A DNA stretch of 64,000 nucleotides from Ceratorhiza oryzae-sativae (GCA_030998015.1 JARWMV010000235.1:1-64000), one strand, 5' to 3'; positions 1 through 11,998 are shown, counted from the first letter of the stretch. Notes: generated by a model from the sequence alone, not told the origin. Made by a program: numbers and translations.

Positions 1-585
1 GATGGAATAGAGTCAAATCCAGAGCATGGCACAATGCAGGCTCCAGTCTTGTGAGCGAGATAGTCGTATCTACAGCCACGTAACAAGTCAGAAAAGTGCA
101 ACGAAAGCGCAAAAGGCAATTACTCACTGGTCGATGATTTCGGCTTGCCAGTGAGGTTCGCCAGCCAAATCAACATAGTGCACTCCGTGTCGCGCACATG
201 CTCTAAAATCAAATATATCCGTTATTAACTTTCCTTCTTAAACAGTCCCGGACTCACCGAACGACCACGGAGCCTTTTGGCCAGTAAGGTCCCGCAAGGT
301 TATTACCACCTTGGTCTTGGCCACTGCAGCCAACACGCTGGACTCGTTGGTCAACATCCACGTAGATTGGCTTAAATGTTTCGTGTCAAAAACGAGCTCC
401 TTGATTTTGGAGAGCGTTCGACCACCAAGCGCGATACGCAGTGACGCGACCTGTTTGTGTGTCGACAGATACTCGACTACCAGGCGTCCCTTTATAACTG
501 TGAGCCCACATTCAACTTCTATACGGGAACTTACGGTGAAGCCTGTGGCCCCAATAACCAGGATATCAAACTCTCGGTCAGTCAT
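1..585 (-). pseudogene. saccharopine dehydrogenase-like reductase, copy 1 (partial, frameshifted)
   Basis: The start is the ATG at 585, followed by the Rossmann segment FDILVIGATGFT. An intron (GTAAGT...TATAAAG) then joins GRLVVEYLSTHK and IALGGRTLSKI. The next exon gives ACARHGVHYVDLAGEP and then YDYLAHKTGACIVPCSGFDS, the family signature, at the left window edge; the 3' half lies outside the window. The family is membrane-associated NAD(P)-binding oxidoreductases annotated as saccharopine dehydrogenase-like or trans-acting enoyl reductase; the substrate here is unknown. Compared with copy 2 (4472-6147), the stretch around 300-303 lacks one base: the expected NLAGPYW frame is read as TLRDLTG, and a stop follows. 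The gene is therefore either a pseudogene or carries an assembly error. Confidence 0.72.
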
Positions 586-1587
586 GTGTTGCGGTTTCTC
601 GTCTTGGCACGTGAGGGTCGCGTCAGAGCGGCGCTTATGGCGCCAGGGGTTCGACTGCTCGTTGGTGTCTCTGGAGATAGAAAGGATGCGAATAATTGGA
701 TACAGAGGCTCTTAGATATTCTTTTGAATTTGATCCGTTAGAGAACTCATTGAGAGAGGCCGGAACCTGTAATTGGCAGGGCCAACTTACGAAATCGATC
801 GCGACACTCAGGACACGAGCTGAGGAGCCAATTTTCAGTTTCAACCTCCTGGCACCTCGACTAGGCAACCTGGTCCTATTAATTTGGTTTTATAAAATTT
901 AATATCTCAAATTCTGAAAGTGTATGGCTCCATTTAGTTCGTGTTTCAGACCCGATTGGCGCATATAAACTGGATTTTGCCCCCAACCATCGCGAAACTA
1001 ATCTTGTCCAGTCCCTCGGTACGAATAAAATATTCACGCTTAAGAAGTGCACATTTAAGGAGCTAGTATTTCAAGCGGATTTAGGCAACTTGTCTAGGAG
1101 GTATAAAAACAAGAGGTTATCCCACCAGGTGTCGGACATGGACAAATAGTGACCCTTCTAACGGCCCTCGAGTCCTTTGGAGGTAGGCATAGTGCCAGAC
1201 ATGAGGTATCATTGCTCTGTAGCATGTGATTAGACGAACATAGGGGGTCAGGAAAGTCTCGTAGCAGTAGATGAGGCCCCGAGACTTTATCATTCCATAA
1301 TAATGCAATTGATTTCTCTCTTAACGAAAACCAGCAGCCGAATTGCTCCAGAGTGGAATTCGATTAAAGGGATGGAAGCGAATGAAGCGAATGAACGACA
1401 CAGATGTACATTTGTGTCGAAAATTAGGTACCAGACCATCGATTCCATGTCCTCAGAACTTTCAAGAATGACAATTTTTGCTTTCACAGGCTCTTGGGAT
1501 TAATCTTATTTGGGTCATTCGCAACGAAATCGAGCAAAGTTTAGATACAACAGCTTGCGTGCAGTGATCAAATCCTCTGAATTCGGG

Positions 1588-4195
1588 CTAGAGCTGATGT
1601 CCTCCCAGCCACTTGCTCAGCATATGGAATGCTTTCTTGGGCTTGTCATACGTCACCTGCACGGCCCCATTAGATTCCGGACTTAAATATCCACATATTA
1701 ATCCACCATGCGTCCTGCCCCATTGACCGTAGCAAACGTCAAGCCGTGGGCAGAACGCGTAACCCCGGTTACCTTGCCATCAATCGTCCACGCGCGATCC
1801 TTCTGTGCCGTAAACGCGGCATTGCCAGTCCAGTCAAGACTGTGCGCCCATTTTTGGTTCCCAACCTACTCAGGATAACTGATCAAACAAACCGGCAGGC
1901 AGTATACACCGACCCATGCTTACCCAGTTACAGATGGAATCGTACGTTCCAACGTAAATGAGAACCTTGATACCACGCTCCAGCAAACCGGCAACGTAAT
2001 ACTGGTTCGAATGAAAGTAGTCCAAAGAATGTGCAAAACGAAGCCCAAGGTCTCGCGAACAGCCCATATAATTTGTGACCGAAGGATGAACTACAAGAGC
2101 CTTTCTTGTTTCAGGCAGATCCAAAAAGTGATTGATGTGCTTAGTCAGAGGATAGCAAAGGGAAGAAGACAACTCTTCGGCAGTGCATGGCTGTGCCGTG
2201 ACGTGAGTGTGCAGTGTGTACTCTGATAACGCGACAAGTTGCTTGCTTTAGTCATGCCGTACCGATTACGATCTATGAAGCGCAACAATATACAGCATGA
2301 ATGATAACGCGACATAGACTGAGATCACTCATATTCCGGTACGGAGTCGAGAGGACAGTGTGGCAGAAATCCGCAGTCATAGCACAGCCCACAGCATCCA
2401 CCCTGTCGATGCACTCCTTTGTGCACATATTCAAGCATCTGGGAAGCTTCCAGATATAGCTTGATCCATAGCTCTAGGCCAAGTAGTATCGGATTACTCA
2501 CTGCTTGCTTGATTGCAACGCAAGTACTAACATCCTGGACTGGCAAAACGGATAGGTTCCTGCCCCGGATTTCATAGTACGCCTCCGACATGCTATCACC
2601 ACCATCAGTGCCACATCAAATAGCATAGGCTGACACTCGCGGTTCTGTCATCCCATTACCAATCAAAACAGACTCAAGATTGATCGGTGCGAAGCCGCCA
2701 GCCTCGCTACGCTTATTCTGAACCATGATTTCAGAGGCAAAAACGGGAAGATAACGCCTCTGCACCGGGATCGGTTAGGCTGTGTAGTGGCTCTTCGTCT
2801 AGTAGTGGTGACTTTTTTCTTAATCGTATATTTTATTGTCGTCCGAGGCCAGGCCTCATGTTTCGACACCACAAGTACGCGAAGAGGGAGCGACTCGTGT
2901 ACAAAAGGAGAAAGATGACGTATCGCAAGAAAATTCGCATAAAGATAGACAGAGAAAAACAGACTGTAGATCGTAGGACATTAGATAAAACACAAGAAAG
3001 TATCCAAGTAAGTCGGGAAATCGATGCGTGCCCCTCACATATTCAATTAAAGGAGAAAAATCGACCTTGTTAGAAAACGGATATGTTAAATTACGATAGT
3101 CCTGCCCCCGAGAGGCGAGAGTCTCCTGCCTAACATAGTCGTATTCCCCGGCACCTGACTACAAAGTATGCGACCGACTCCTCGGCTTCCCCACAGCCCT
3201 TGCAGATCGATGAGTCCACGACCTGTATGTGCCCCGCGATGAGCCGGAAGAGCAGTGGAGACATATGCCGTACAATTCGCCGGACATGTGAAATTGCCTC
3301 TGTAATCCGCTTCAGTCGATTCCCATTGAATAGCGCAAGTCTCTCACTCCTTTGAACTTTGAGAACGCCTCGAAAAAGATGGCGGCAAACGTTTGAACTT
3401 TGTTGCCGCATCTTCTGTTGTGCTGATGGTTTCGCTATGACCTGCGGAACACGTGAGAATGCATGCTTATCAGAAATTGAGCGCCGTACCAGCGTATCTG
3501 AAGCCAACCCCAACTCTGCTCCTTGCATTAGTCAATGCACAAAACTTGGTTACACTAATTGCATACGGCTATTGCAAAATGTTAATACAGAATCAACTGG
3601 AGATGGGTGAACCACTCACTTGATCCAAAAAGGACGAGTTGGTCTTGTCGTTCCACGTACACGGATCCTACTTGGTTGCATTTCCATCATCCTTGGGAGG
3701 GCCAAGTTCCATAGACAGACAGAGGGATGACGAGTAGCCAGGTCCTCCGTTAATCTTATATATAATTTGGTATTCCTAGAAATCGATAGAGATGGCGATT
3801 GGGGCGGACAAACCACAGAAGAACAGAATCCGAATCGGGCTTACTCTGGCTTTCGAGGAAATAGAAAAATAAGTGCTTAGGACCATAATCGACGTCGAGA
3901 TACCGAGAACACATCCTGCCAGTTGTTTTAGAATGTTCCGGTATTCCAAAGTGAACAGCCCCACTTGACAGTAGGATCGCAAACATCCTCGACCCGCTTC
4001 ACACGCACCCGATGAGACAGAAAGGACTGGTGACCAGCGATCGTAAACTCGTCAGACGACAAAGAGGAGAGGCCGAGGTTGTCGAGTACCCGAGTCAAAC
4101 GCAGATGTATCCGCGGGCAATTGCCATGGAACTTGGGTGACACCAGCGGCCGCAAAAATACAACCCGCGAATACTGCAGTCCATTTGCTGATCAT
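1588..4195 (-). pseudogene. serine carboxypeptidase (peptidase S10, carboxypeptidase Y type) pseudogene interrupted by a retroelement relic
   Basis: Remnants of nearly every S10 exon are in order. They run from a signal-peptide-like start (MISKWTAVFAGC) at 4195, through LSSDEFTIAGHQSF and LFFYFLESQSKPDSDSVLL, to INGGPGYSSSL near 3740 and NDKTNSSFLDQ ending near 3610. After about 800 bp of foreign DNA come RYLPVFASEI, INLESVLIGNGMTEPR (about 2650-2770), STCVAIKQA, CTKECIDRVDAVGC, CYPLTKHINHFLDLPETRKAL, YVGTYDSICNWV|GNQKW and GAGRM|VTYDKPKKAFHML, with a stop at 1588. Lesions: a frameshift in exon 1, Cys to Tyr in GGPGCSS, an in-frame TAG after DDGNATK, no in-frame GESYxGRY serine motif, and the catalytic His of GAGHMV changed to Arg. 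It is clearly non-functional. Exon borders at the 3' end are still canonical, so decay looks fairly recent. Confidence 0.85.
3080..3570 (-). mobile_element. non-LTR retrotransposon 3' relic
   Basis: An open frame at 3130-3528 on the minus strand ends with the pattern LLFRLIAGHIQ...DSSICKGCGEAEESVAYFVVRC. This is the short helix plus CxxC...H/C zinc-knuckle-like tail that follows the reverse transcriptase/RNase H region in many fungal LINE-type elements. Downstream on the same strand (about 3080-3130) is a GC-rich self-complementary stretch (agactctcgcctctcggggg), reminiscent of a structured 3' UTR. Only the last ~130 codons remain; no reverse transcriptase core is seen. It lies between the exons of the S10 pseudogene, in the same orientation, replacing the exon that should follow FLDQ. 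A target-site duplication was not resolved by eye. Confidence 0.6.
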
Positions 4196-4471
4196 CGATG
4201 AGACAAGACGTTTATATTGTACAGCGGCTTGTGAATCCCTTCTATTCAATCTTCCAGAGGCCCTGGGTCGCTCTTCGATGCACATGGTGGATACATACAT
4301 CCACACGATAACTAGCGACCACCTCATGGAATTTGATCGAGTTAATATAATGATCGAATTGCTAAATTTGGTATATGTTTGTGTATAAAATGCATATATC
4401 TAAGATGGGGTACATTTTATGTATCAAATACAGAGCGCGATAGTGATGGATACGCACAACAGATTCTCCTG

Positions 4472-6147
4472 TCAACGAGTCTTTTTGGATTCTTCCTCTT
4501 CAACCACTTCCGAGCTCGTCTCGAACCTACCAGTAGCTTCGAGCGCTTGGGCAAGCCGGTCCCCAAATGCTGTACTAGGAGTCAAAACCCCTCCTTCACG
4601 GCCAAGAGATGTAAGGTTATTCGAGTCTAGCAGCAGAAGGGCGGATTCGAATAGCATCCCTGAGCCGAGCGTCTCAGCCTTGACCACAATTAAAGAAGCT
4701 GGTAGATCAGGAACTTACAAGAGGTTAAAAGGTACCCTGGATCACCCCGCTTCCCCTTAATAATGCTTTTGACAATCACACCCTTTGCCTCGCTGACATT
4801 TGTCATCTCAAACCAGCCCTGCTCTAGCTTGTCCCTCGGAGGACCTCCGCCGCTCGTGGGCAACAGCTTCTTCAGAAGCCACCTGACAGGGGGTATCATT
4901 GCCATCGAAAAGCCAAGCACAACCCATGCGAGACTCGTGACTATCCCTCCGAGGCGGGTTTTGGTCGTTATGAACTCGTGATAAGAAAAGGAGGAGGAGG
5001 AAGTGAAGTTATTGATTTTCCGGAGACCCCACGAGCGGCGGACGATGGGCTCATTGACCGCTCCCATTGGGAACCAGGCTCCATAGATGGTCGGACGCAC
5101 GTAAGGGATTGAGTAAAGTATCTTGCGAAAGGGGGGTGGTCCGGCCACTTGAGGTGGAAGCCGGTTAGTGAACACGAGATGTCGGTTAAGTGGGAGAGGG
5201 GTATCGGATATCGAAAATGCGGGGCAAAGCGCCGATCAGTTGTCGCAAGGCCGAAGGATAGGACGCGAGTACCCACTGGGACTGAGACCCCATCCGGTGC
5301 CTTTCTCTCGTTCATGCCGTGGGACCTGTTCTAGCTCGCTGAACATGGTAGCAACCATTCCTCCCGACACACCGAACCCTTTAAATCGGTGCGCGCCAAT
5401 TGACGTGATGTCCAGCGGAACTATGATCGGAGGAGGCCAAAATAGACGAGGCTGAATAGAGGAACGGGGCTCAGGGGGAAAGACGCACGGGAGATGCCTG
5501 ATTCCGCTAGTTTCTTCTCTAGCGTCTGGCCAGAAAGGTATGCTGCTAGATCGGACGGAACAGAGTCGAACCCAGAGCCTGGGACAATGCATGCTTTGGT
5601 TTTGTGCGCGAGATAGTCGAATCTAGAGAGAGCCGCGCTGGGTGGTTCGATCGAAATATAGAACGAACAGCCACGCACTCTTCGATAATCTTGGCGATCC
5701 AGTAGGGTTCCCCAGCAAGATCGACATAATGAACGCCATGTTGGGCACAAGCACTGCCAGAAGAACCCAAACAGAGTCAAAATAACCCGACGACATTCGT
5801 CCGAACTACAGACCGAACAACGTTCGAGCCATGGGCCCAATATGGACCCGCCAAATTGATGATGACCCGTGCCTTGGAAACCGCGCTATGGACGCTATCA
5901 GGCTGGCTGACGTCCACTTGGACAGCATCCAAGTTTCGACCCTTGCTCGCAAGCTCTGCAACCTTGGCAAACGAGCGCCCGCCGAGCGCGATGCGGAGGG
6001 TGGGGGCGAGCGCATGGATGCCGATGTACTCGGCCACGAGGCGGCCCTGCAGGTTGCCGTGAGCATGTTTGGGATCGCGAACAGCATCCGACGCACAGTA
6101 TAGCCTGTGGCCCCGATGATGAGAATGTCGTACTGCTTGTCGCTCAT
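4472..6147 (-). CDS. saccharopine dehydrogenase-like reductase, copy 2
   Basis: The most complete copy in the window. It starts at 6147 with MSDKQYDILIIGATGYT, a Rossmann GxxGxxG-type nucleotide site. Exons follow in order: GRLVAEYIGIHALAPT, ALGGRSFAKVAELAS, INLAGPYWAHGSNVVR, ACAQHGVHYVDLAGEPYW, FDYLAHKTKACIVPGSGFDS, a segment ending FKGFGVSGGMVATMF, a long C-terminal exon with RPTIYGAWFPMGAVNEP and a hydrophobic stretch (LAWVVLGFSMAMIPP) that may be a membrane anchor, then ESALLLLDSNN and a Glu-rich end at 4472. The substrate is unknown; some family members reduce lipid or polyketide intermediates, but the Lys-biosynthetic reaction cannot be assumed. The last intron (near 4690-4730) does not splice cleanly in frame by eye, so the C-terminus is uncertain. 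Confidence 0.78.
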
Positions 6148-6149
6148 GT

Positions 6150-6759
6150 GGCGGGCGTGATCCGATGCGTGGGGCGACGTCATCACGTCAGGCGTATCAC
6201 GTGCTGCCGGCGCTCCGGCGCTACCGTTGCTACCTGGTGCGCTGGCCCACATGCACCCCGAGGGTTCGCGGACAGCGGCCGCGGCGTGGACGGCGACGGC
6301 GCTCGAATCCATGGCGCGTGTGCCCCGCACTCGGCCGGAGTTCGCCCGCTGGCCGGGACCCTGGGCTCGGATAACGAAAAAGGCAAGTGGATCTGCATCC
6401 CGGGGCACCACCCGCCGGATGCAGTGCCACGGTTCTTTGCAAATCCCGCCCCGCCCCCTCGACACTACATTAGCTGCGCACAACCCGGCTTGTGCGCGCT
6501 CTTGCAGCTGCGGCTGCGGGTCCTGGCGGAGCATTTTACGTGGAATCTATCCGTCGTCATCCTGGCAACTGCTCGAGCCGGTACAACCGACTGCTAATTG
6601 ACCGTCAAACCAAACTGACCAACCGAGAAAGAAAAAGATCTGCCATGATCGAGTTGAAACTCGCTATAAAACGTCACCTTGGCCCCTTTGAACCCGGCCA
6701 TTCTCTTTAAACTAAAGGCCCTCTTTCATCCCCCTCCCCCCCGTCTCTGCTCAAGGAGA
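6150..6759. promoter_or_regulatory. shared upstream region of two divergent genes, GC-rich
   Basis: About 610 bp separate the start of the minus-strand reductase (6147) from the plus-strand F-box-like gene (6760), so both promoters must lie here. The part at 6180-6540 is visibly richer in G+C and CpG than its surroundings. Long frames there on both strands look like by-products of that composition, not genes. A TATA-like gctataaaacg occurs at about 6662. Nothing else is recognised. Confidence 0.4.
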
Positions 6760-8160
6760 ATGGTGAGCTTCGTCCCAGTCCAGCCCCGGTCCCAGCATCA
6801 GTACCACTACCCACGTCGTCCGCGTGTGTCATGCACCGAGCTAACCTCTGCCCGCACCCCAAGGTGAGACAACTCCGGTCCTAATCCCGCACGCCGACTC
6901 ACGCGCATACAGCAGGCCAACACTCCTCACCTTGCCCCAGGAGCTGCTATTCAAGGTCGCCCAGCATGTCGTCGCAGCACCCGGAATCTTGCCTGGCACG
7001 TCGTTCATCTCTGCCAAACCAAGCTGGTCCAGCACTGTCGCCGGTCTCGCTAATGCTTCACGTGACACTCGCGACGCGGCTCTCCGCGCATGGTTTCGTA
7101 TCCTTATCGTTCGGCACGAAGACGATTGGCATACGGTTATCGCTCTGTCGGTCATTCGATATTCTGTTCGGTGAGTGTCACACTCTGACCGATCGGGGCT
7201 GGTTGCCTCATTCGGATATACCCGGCTTCAACTGATGCTTAAATCCGATATAGCGAGGTCTATGTCTGTTCGCAAGCCGCTTCGCCTTCCACATGCCCAG
7301 ACGCGCTACTCTCCTTTCCCGCACTCCGCTCAGCCCACGTCAACGCACACAACGATGTCAGCTTTGACCCTCGGCGCGGATACACCTATTATACTCTCCT
7401 TCCATCCGTACCTCGCAGCCTGAAACGCCTCGCAATCGCCCATTCGCACGCGCCCGATGCCGAACGGCTACAGGCTCTCGCCGGGCGGGACGGGCTGGCT
7501 CTGGAAGAGCTTCGCCTCGGCCGGTGTACGTTGTTCGACTGTGCCACCGAGGGATGCTCGTATTGGCCGGCATTCCCACATGACCACGACGCTTATTTCT
7601 CAGACGACGGTGCGGTCGAGTATGCCGTGAGTTGGCTTCTTTCGTCCCAATCCGCGATTACCGAACACCGGCTAACGCTGATGATTGTCTAGATGAGCAT
7701 CGCTCAAGATCTCTTGCCCCTACGATCGCTCAGGAGGCTACATCTAGGCGTCTATCTCACGCCCCATGTCGCGCTATCCACACATCAGCATCACCATGCG
7801 CCTTTGCTCGTGCACCACGCACCTCCGGCAAACCCTCATTTCGCACCGGTAAATGCGTTTATGCATCCGCCGATTGTGCCTTTACTGGCACCTCCCCCAC
7901 CTCACCATTTGCATCTCCTCGCGCATCCACACCATCGTGCGCCGTTGCACTGTCCTTCACTGTGGGAGTCGCCTTGCACAGCGTGTTACGAACAGTTTGG
8001 GCCTGCGACCAAGATCGCTGAGCACGCTGCATGTCGTGTACTTGGAAACGTGTTGCCATGGCTCGAGCAAGTAAGCTGGGCTGGGTACTTTGAGCGGTAC
8101 GGGCGTGGGGTGAGTGGGTGGATGAGGGGAAGAGAAAAGGATGACTGGGTGAAGATGTAA
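6760..8160 (+). CDS. F-box-like protein with leucine-rich C-terminal part, copy A
   Basis: The exon at about 6927-7170 opens with LPQELLFKVAQHV, matching the start of an F-box (LPxEll..i..hl), followed by SRDTRDAALRAWFRILIV. It is spliced (GTGAGT...ATATAG) to EVYVCSQAASPSTCPDALLSFPALRSAH and SLKRLAIAHSHAPDAERLQAL, then (GTGAGT...TCTAG) to an exon with a His/Pro-rich run and IAEHAACRVLGNVLPWLEQ, ending at 8160. The pattern of short leucine-rich stretches after an F-box suggests an SCF substrate receptor. That role is inferred; the target is unknown. The first exon is uncertain: ATGs at 6760 and 6830 are both possible. It converges with family X copy A, and decayed copies of the same pair follow at 13140 and 17135. 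Confidence 0.6.
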
Positions 8161-8486
8161 GTTGTGAGTTTTTATGGACTTTATGGACGGTTGTTAGATT
8201 TGGATGGACGTTTTCTGGACTGTGATTGAAGTTATATACGATGTGCTATACTTGTATCATCACTCAATAGACCGCATGTAATTGCTGTAACCGAATGAAA
8301 GACAATGAATCAACTTCGGAGGCACGCAAGTTGCTGTTAAGGTCTTCCTGGTTGTGTAAATGGAATGCGAGCCGAACTAGGCGAAAACTCTGGGTTCATT
8401 CGGGGTAGCAAACGTAATAAAAGTCCAATTATAAGGGCTTTTTATGATCAAATGATCGCTCAGATCATGACGTTAAGGATATTGTC

Positions 8487-11192
8487 CTAGTCATCGTACA
8501 ATACATCGAGTTCGTCCTCCCCTTCTGTTGCTTGAAAGCTCCCAGGTGTCCGCTGCATGGACTGCCTTAGTAACTTCCTATATCTGTAGCCGTAGTCCTC
8601 GCTGAGTTTACGGTACTCAAGGGAGCTAAAACAAAAAGGACATGCATGAGAACAGCGAATCACCTATCGTATTCGCGACGCATCCGCCTTACATGTGGTG
8701 GCGCAAAACCCAGCCATTGTGTTCAACATCGCTACCCCGGTCTTCTGGGTCGCTGCTGAGGCTCAGGTAGCCCCAAAAGTCTCGAGTGGCCGATTGATTC
8801 CACAGGCGTCGATGGTAGTACAGTTGGGCATCGTTGGGTGGGTCGGCCGTATGGATGGCATAAATGGAGCGCCTTGTTGAGGTACCTTCGTAAATCTGAA
8901 TCAACAATCCGAGTACGGAACCACTAGCGTTGCGTTTTGACATACATACACACAGAGTATCCGGGTCTACCCCCGATAAGCCTTTAGTGATTTGTGTCCA
9001 GAATGCGGCGCGGGCCCTGCAGTCCCAATCGGAATAGTTCATAGATGTCAAAATCGTGAGGTTGCGATTGTTGTGGAGAGTGACCGGTGTCGAATCCCAC
9101 AGTTCCTGGGTGTTGGCATCTGCAACACTCGCACTGCTTGGTTGGCGGACCCAACGGTAATGGATAGTTGAATCAATCGATGTTTTCTCATATAATGGAG
9201 GTATGTAAACGGTCTGGGGTTGCCAGTGGGTGAGACTCGCAAAATTTTTATGACACATAAACCGTTCACGAATCATAAACGGTTTGTTAGTGTCAACACC
9301 CTGGACTGTCCCAATATGGCCTGCGTTAGCCGTAATTGGAGGGCATCTGGGGTAACCCCAGGTCAAAGGCTGGTGATTTACTGATGCATTAACATTGTCA
9401 GCCAATTGCAGTACTTTGAGCTCGGTGGGTTCGCCAGTGACCAGTGCGAGCTGTTCAATAAACCTTAACCTTATTGGATAAGGATTCTCGTATGCAATTT
9501 GGAGACACATTATACGCTCCTGGGTTATGCGTCGCTCGTTTGTGTCCCGGGACCATAGTGCATAGCCCTATATCGTGAAAAAAAAGGCGGGAGGGTTAGC
9601 ATTGAATGATGTCAAGAAGGACAAATTTCAATTCACCGGGGTGAGGCCCTGAGAATTATCGGTGATTGTGAATGTTGCGCGCCCACTAGCATCAACCCGC
9701 ACGACCTCTCGGTATAGCTCCTTGGGCTAGGAGAGTGTCACTTTAGCACTGAATCAATCACAAAATGAGCGTACCTTGCTGCAGATTTCATCTGACTCTA
9801 GCGTTATCGAATCTGGGATCTTCTACATGCAAGACATTTGAATAACATACCCGCTCGCTGGTACGTTATATGAACTCACGGCGATATCCCGCATCTAGAA
9901 GCCAGTTCGTTCAACATACAAACGAGTTGTTCTGAAACACCTACATATTGAACAAACGCGCGAGGGCAGCGTACTTGCACCAGGAACTCGGTAGCTGACA
10001 TGCTCCCTTAAGAATAAGCTGGGTGTAAGGGAGAGCTGGATAATATTGGCGGTGCCTATACCACACCTATAGCCAACACAACACCATACAGCCGTCTGCC
10101 CGTCGTTACTCCGAACACGGTTGCAATATTCAAGTGGCTGTATGCAATGTTAGATGGTCTTTGTGCACGACAGGAAAGGAACTGACATGCATCGCTGATG
10201 CCAGTCGACCAGCTCTTTCACACGCTAAGCCACAGTTTATTGGGGTTAGACGACATCGCGAACTCGCACCAGATTTGTTTGCGTACCTTCTCAGCGTCGG
10301 AAAGTCTAGCTGAGCTGTACCGAGTATATATCACTGATACTTTTCCAACGCGTCCAACACGGCGTGATTCAGTTACTCCATCGTCTTGCCGCATCTCCAG
10401 GTACCTAGCAAAGGACCCCGGATGTGAGCCGTATCTCAATAGTGGGAGCTCAAACTGATCAAGTATCTCATGCGGCCTCACTACACCATACTAGCCCAAA
10501 AGGGATTCAGCAATCACATTCGACAGCTCTTTGTTGTATTCTTACCTGTTTAATCTCGTCTCTAGCCGCAGTAGTTAACTCCAGCTCAAGCTTGTCCCGC
10601 GAATGCCATCAGAATGGCATCCCGCACATGATTGATCAAAGTTGAACACACCTGAATGATCTTCATTATATCGTCTATGCTCTTGTCGAACAAAATCAAT
10701 GCTTCGAGTACATCATCTGCCCTACGAAATCTTGAACGACTCTCTGCAAAAGCGATGTCTACGTCATGTTTGATGCGGGCTATCTCCCTACCGAAAGCGC
10801 AAAAGTTCTTTCACAAAACTCGGGCGCTCCAGATGAACCAAGCGCACCTGGAAACCTCGGCTAAACAATCCAACTCCAACTCTTCGGCTTTCTCAATTAT
10901 GGTGATTAATGAGTTAAGCTTGGACACGAGCGCCGAGGTGCGTGACTTTTCGTATGGTATGCCCTAGTGCATCAGAGGTTAGGGCACTATATATAACAAA
11001 CACAGGTCATATAACCTTGAGTCTTCCGGAGACAGACTCGATTGCCTCTTTGAGATCGCCTAGTCCAGGTAGTGGCAAAGCTGAGCTGGCGGCCGTTGAT
11101 GCGCTTTCCTGCACGCCCATGAAGCTGGTAAGGCTGTCGAGCAGTCGTTTCACACGGGGAGGTCGATTGGCTTCCATGGATGAGGGTAACAT
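8487..11192 (-). CDS. family X protein, copy A (helical N-terminal domain; possible degenerate kinase-like middle)
   Basis: Starts at 11192 (MLPSSMEANRPP). Exons give SALPLPGLGDLKEAIESVSG, then IPYEKSRTSALVSKLNSL, then IARIKHDVDIAF...RRADDVLEALILFDKSIDD, a pattern of amphipathic helices resembling the fungal HeLo/MLKL-type N-terminal bundle. Next come RPHEILDQFELPLL, VKELVDWHQRCIHLNIATVFGVT (like strands 4-5 of a kinase N-lobe, without a visible catalytic Lys), SMSATEFLVQVRCPRAFVQY, and VVRVDASGRATFTITD. A long exon (8689-9510) has EQLALVTGEPTELKVLQLAD and ATRDFWGYLSLSSDPEDRGSD. The last exon is KLSEDYGYRYRKLLRQ...ELDVLYDD, with a stop at 8487. One acceptor before DKLELELTT is not canonical. 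No name is known for this family; copies B and C lie downstream. Confidence 0.55.
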
Positions 11193-11305
11193 AGAGGCCT
11201 AGGATATGGCTGCTCAAAACGAGGGGGGGTAATGGTGGCCGTCAAGAAATAGGATGGGCGATGGGCGCCTGCAGGTAAGTGCTTGGGGCAGTTCTATTAT
11301 TGGGT

Positions 11306-11998
11306 ATTCGGAAATGGTTTTCCTGATGGGCGCTAGCCCAAAATTCTATCGAAAGTTCGTATCAGTAAATGGTGCATATCTCGACAACGAGACACTCATG
11401 TGAGACGAGTGATTCACCAACACTGTTGGGCAAAAATGCCGTGCAAGGTAGTAGCTTCATTCAAGGAAATAACGGGATATCAAGAAGAGTCACATGAGCA
11501 AAGAAACGCATATACCTTGGTAGAAAATGCACCTCTGACCCCAGGACATGTGAATACGGCATGTACATGCTTCTTTATATTAGAATGAATTTATCACGAA
11601 GAACTTGAGTTGCATATGAGCAAGTTAGAGCCCTGTGGGCAGTAACTGCCGGGTGGGCGGGTGTGGCAAACTCACTATTGGTGGGATTCTCGTATTTCAA
11701 CATGCGCATTTTTAGCCATAAGTCTCTCTAGGTGATTCCATTCTTCTAAGTACGCGCCTCGTAGCCATAATTGCACTCGGTGCTGAGGAATGTGTGTTTC
11801 CTCGTTCATATAGCTCATTTTCACATCTCGTCATTTTCTCAAACAAAATTCACCACCTTGCGCACCATTTTGCCCAACCACGTTGGTGAATCACCCGTCT
11901 CACTTGCATACCTCATCGTCGAGGTGTGTACCGTTTACTGGTGCGAATTTTAGACAAAATCTTGGGCTAGCGCCCATCAGGGGAAACCGTTTCTGAGC
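11306..11998. mobile_element. foldback (long inverted repeat) element
   Basis: Two arms of about 230 bp are inverted copies of each other: 11310-11545 and the reverse complement of 11765-11995. The outer ends share cctgatgggcgctagccca. Further in, tgagacgagtgattcaccaac matches tgagacgggtgattcaccaac, and the match continues, diverging, to the loop at about 11550-11760. The arms differ by scattered substitutions, so it is an old insertion. No transposase frame exists inside; it is a MITE-like or foldback element, or an inverted duplication. The transcript would form a long hairpin. It sits between family X copy A and the copied SDR promoter. Confidence 0.75.

Noticed and set aside
5440..5530. 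possible GC-AG intron in the copy 2 reductase (AATCAG|GCATCT)
   Set aside because: A canonical GTGCGT donor a few bases later joins in frame to PLDITSIGAHRF, so no GC donor is needed.
5806..6534. 242-residue minus-strand frame overlapping the 5' end of the copy 2 reductase
   Set aside because: It reads the reductase first exon in place and then runs through the GC-rich promoter; its upstream part is Arg/Pro/Ala noise from composition.
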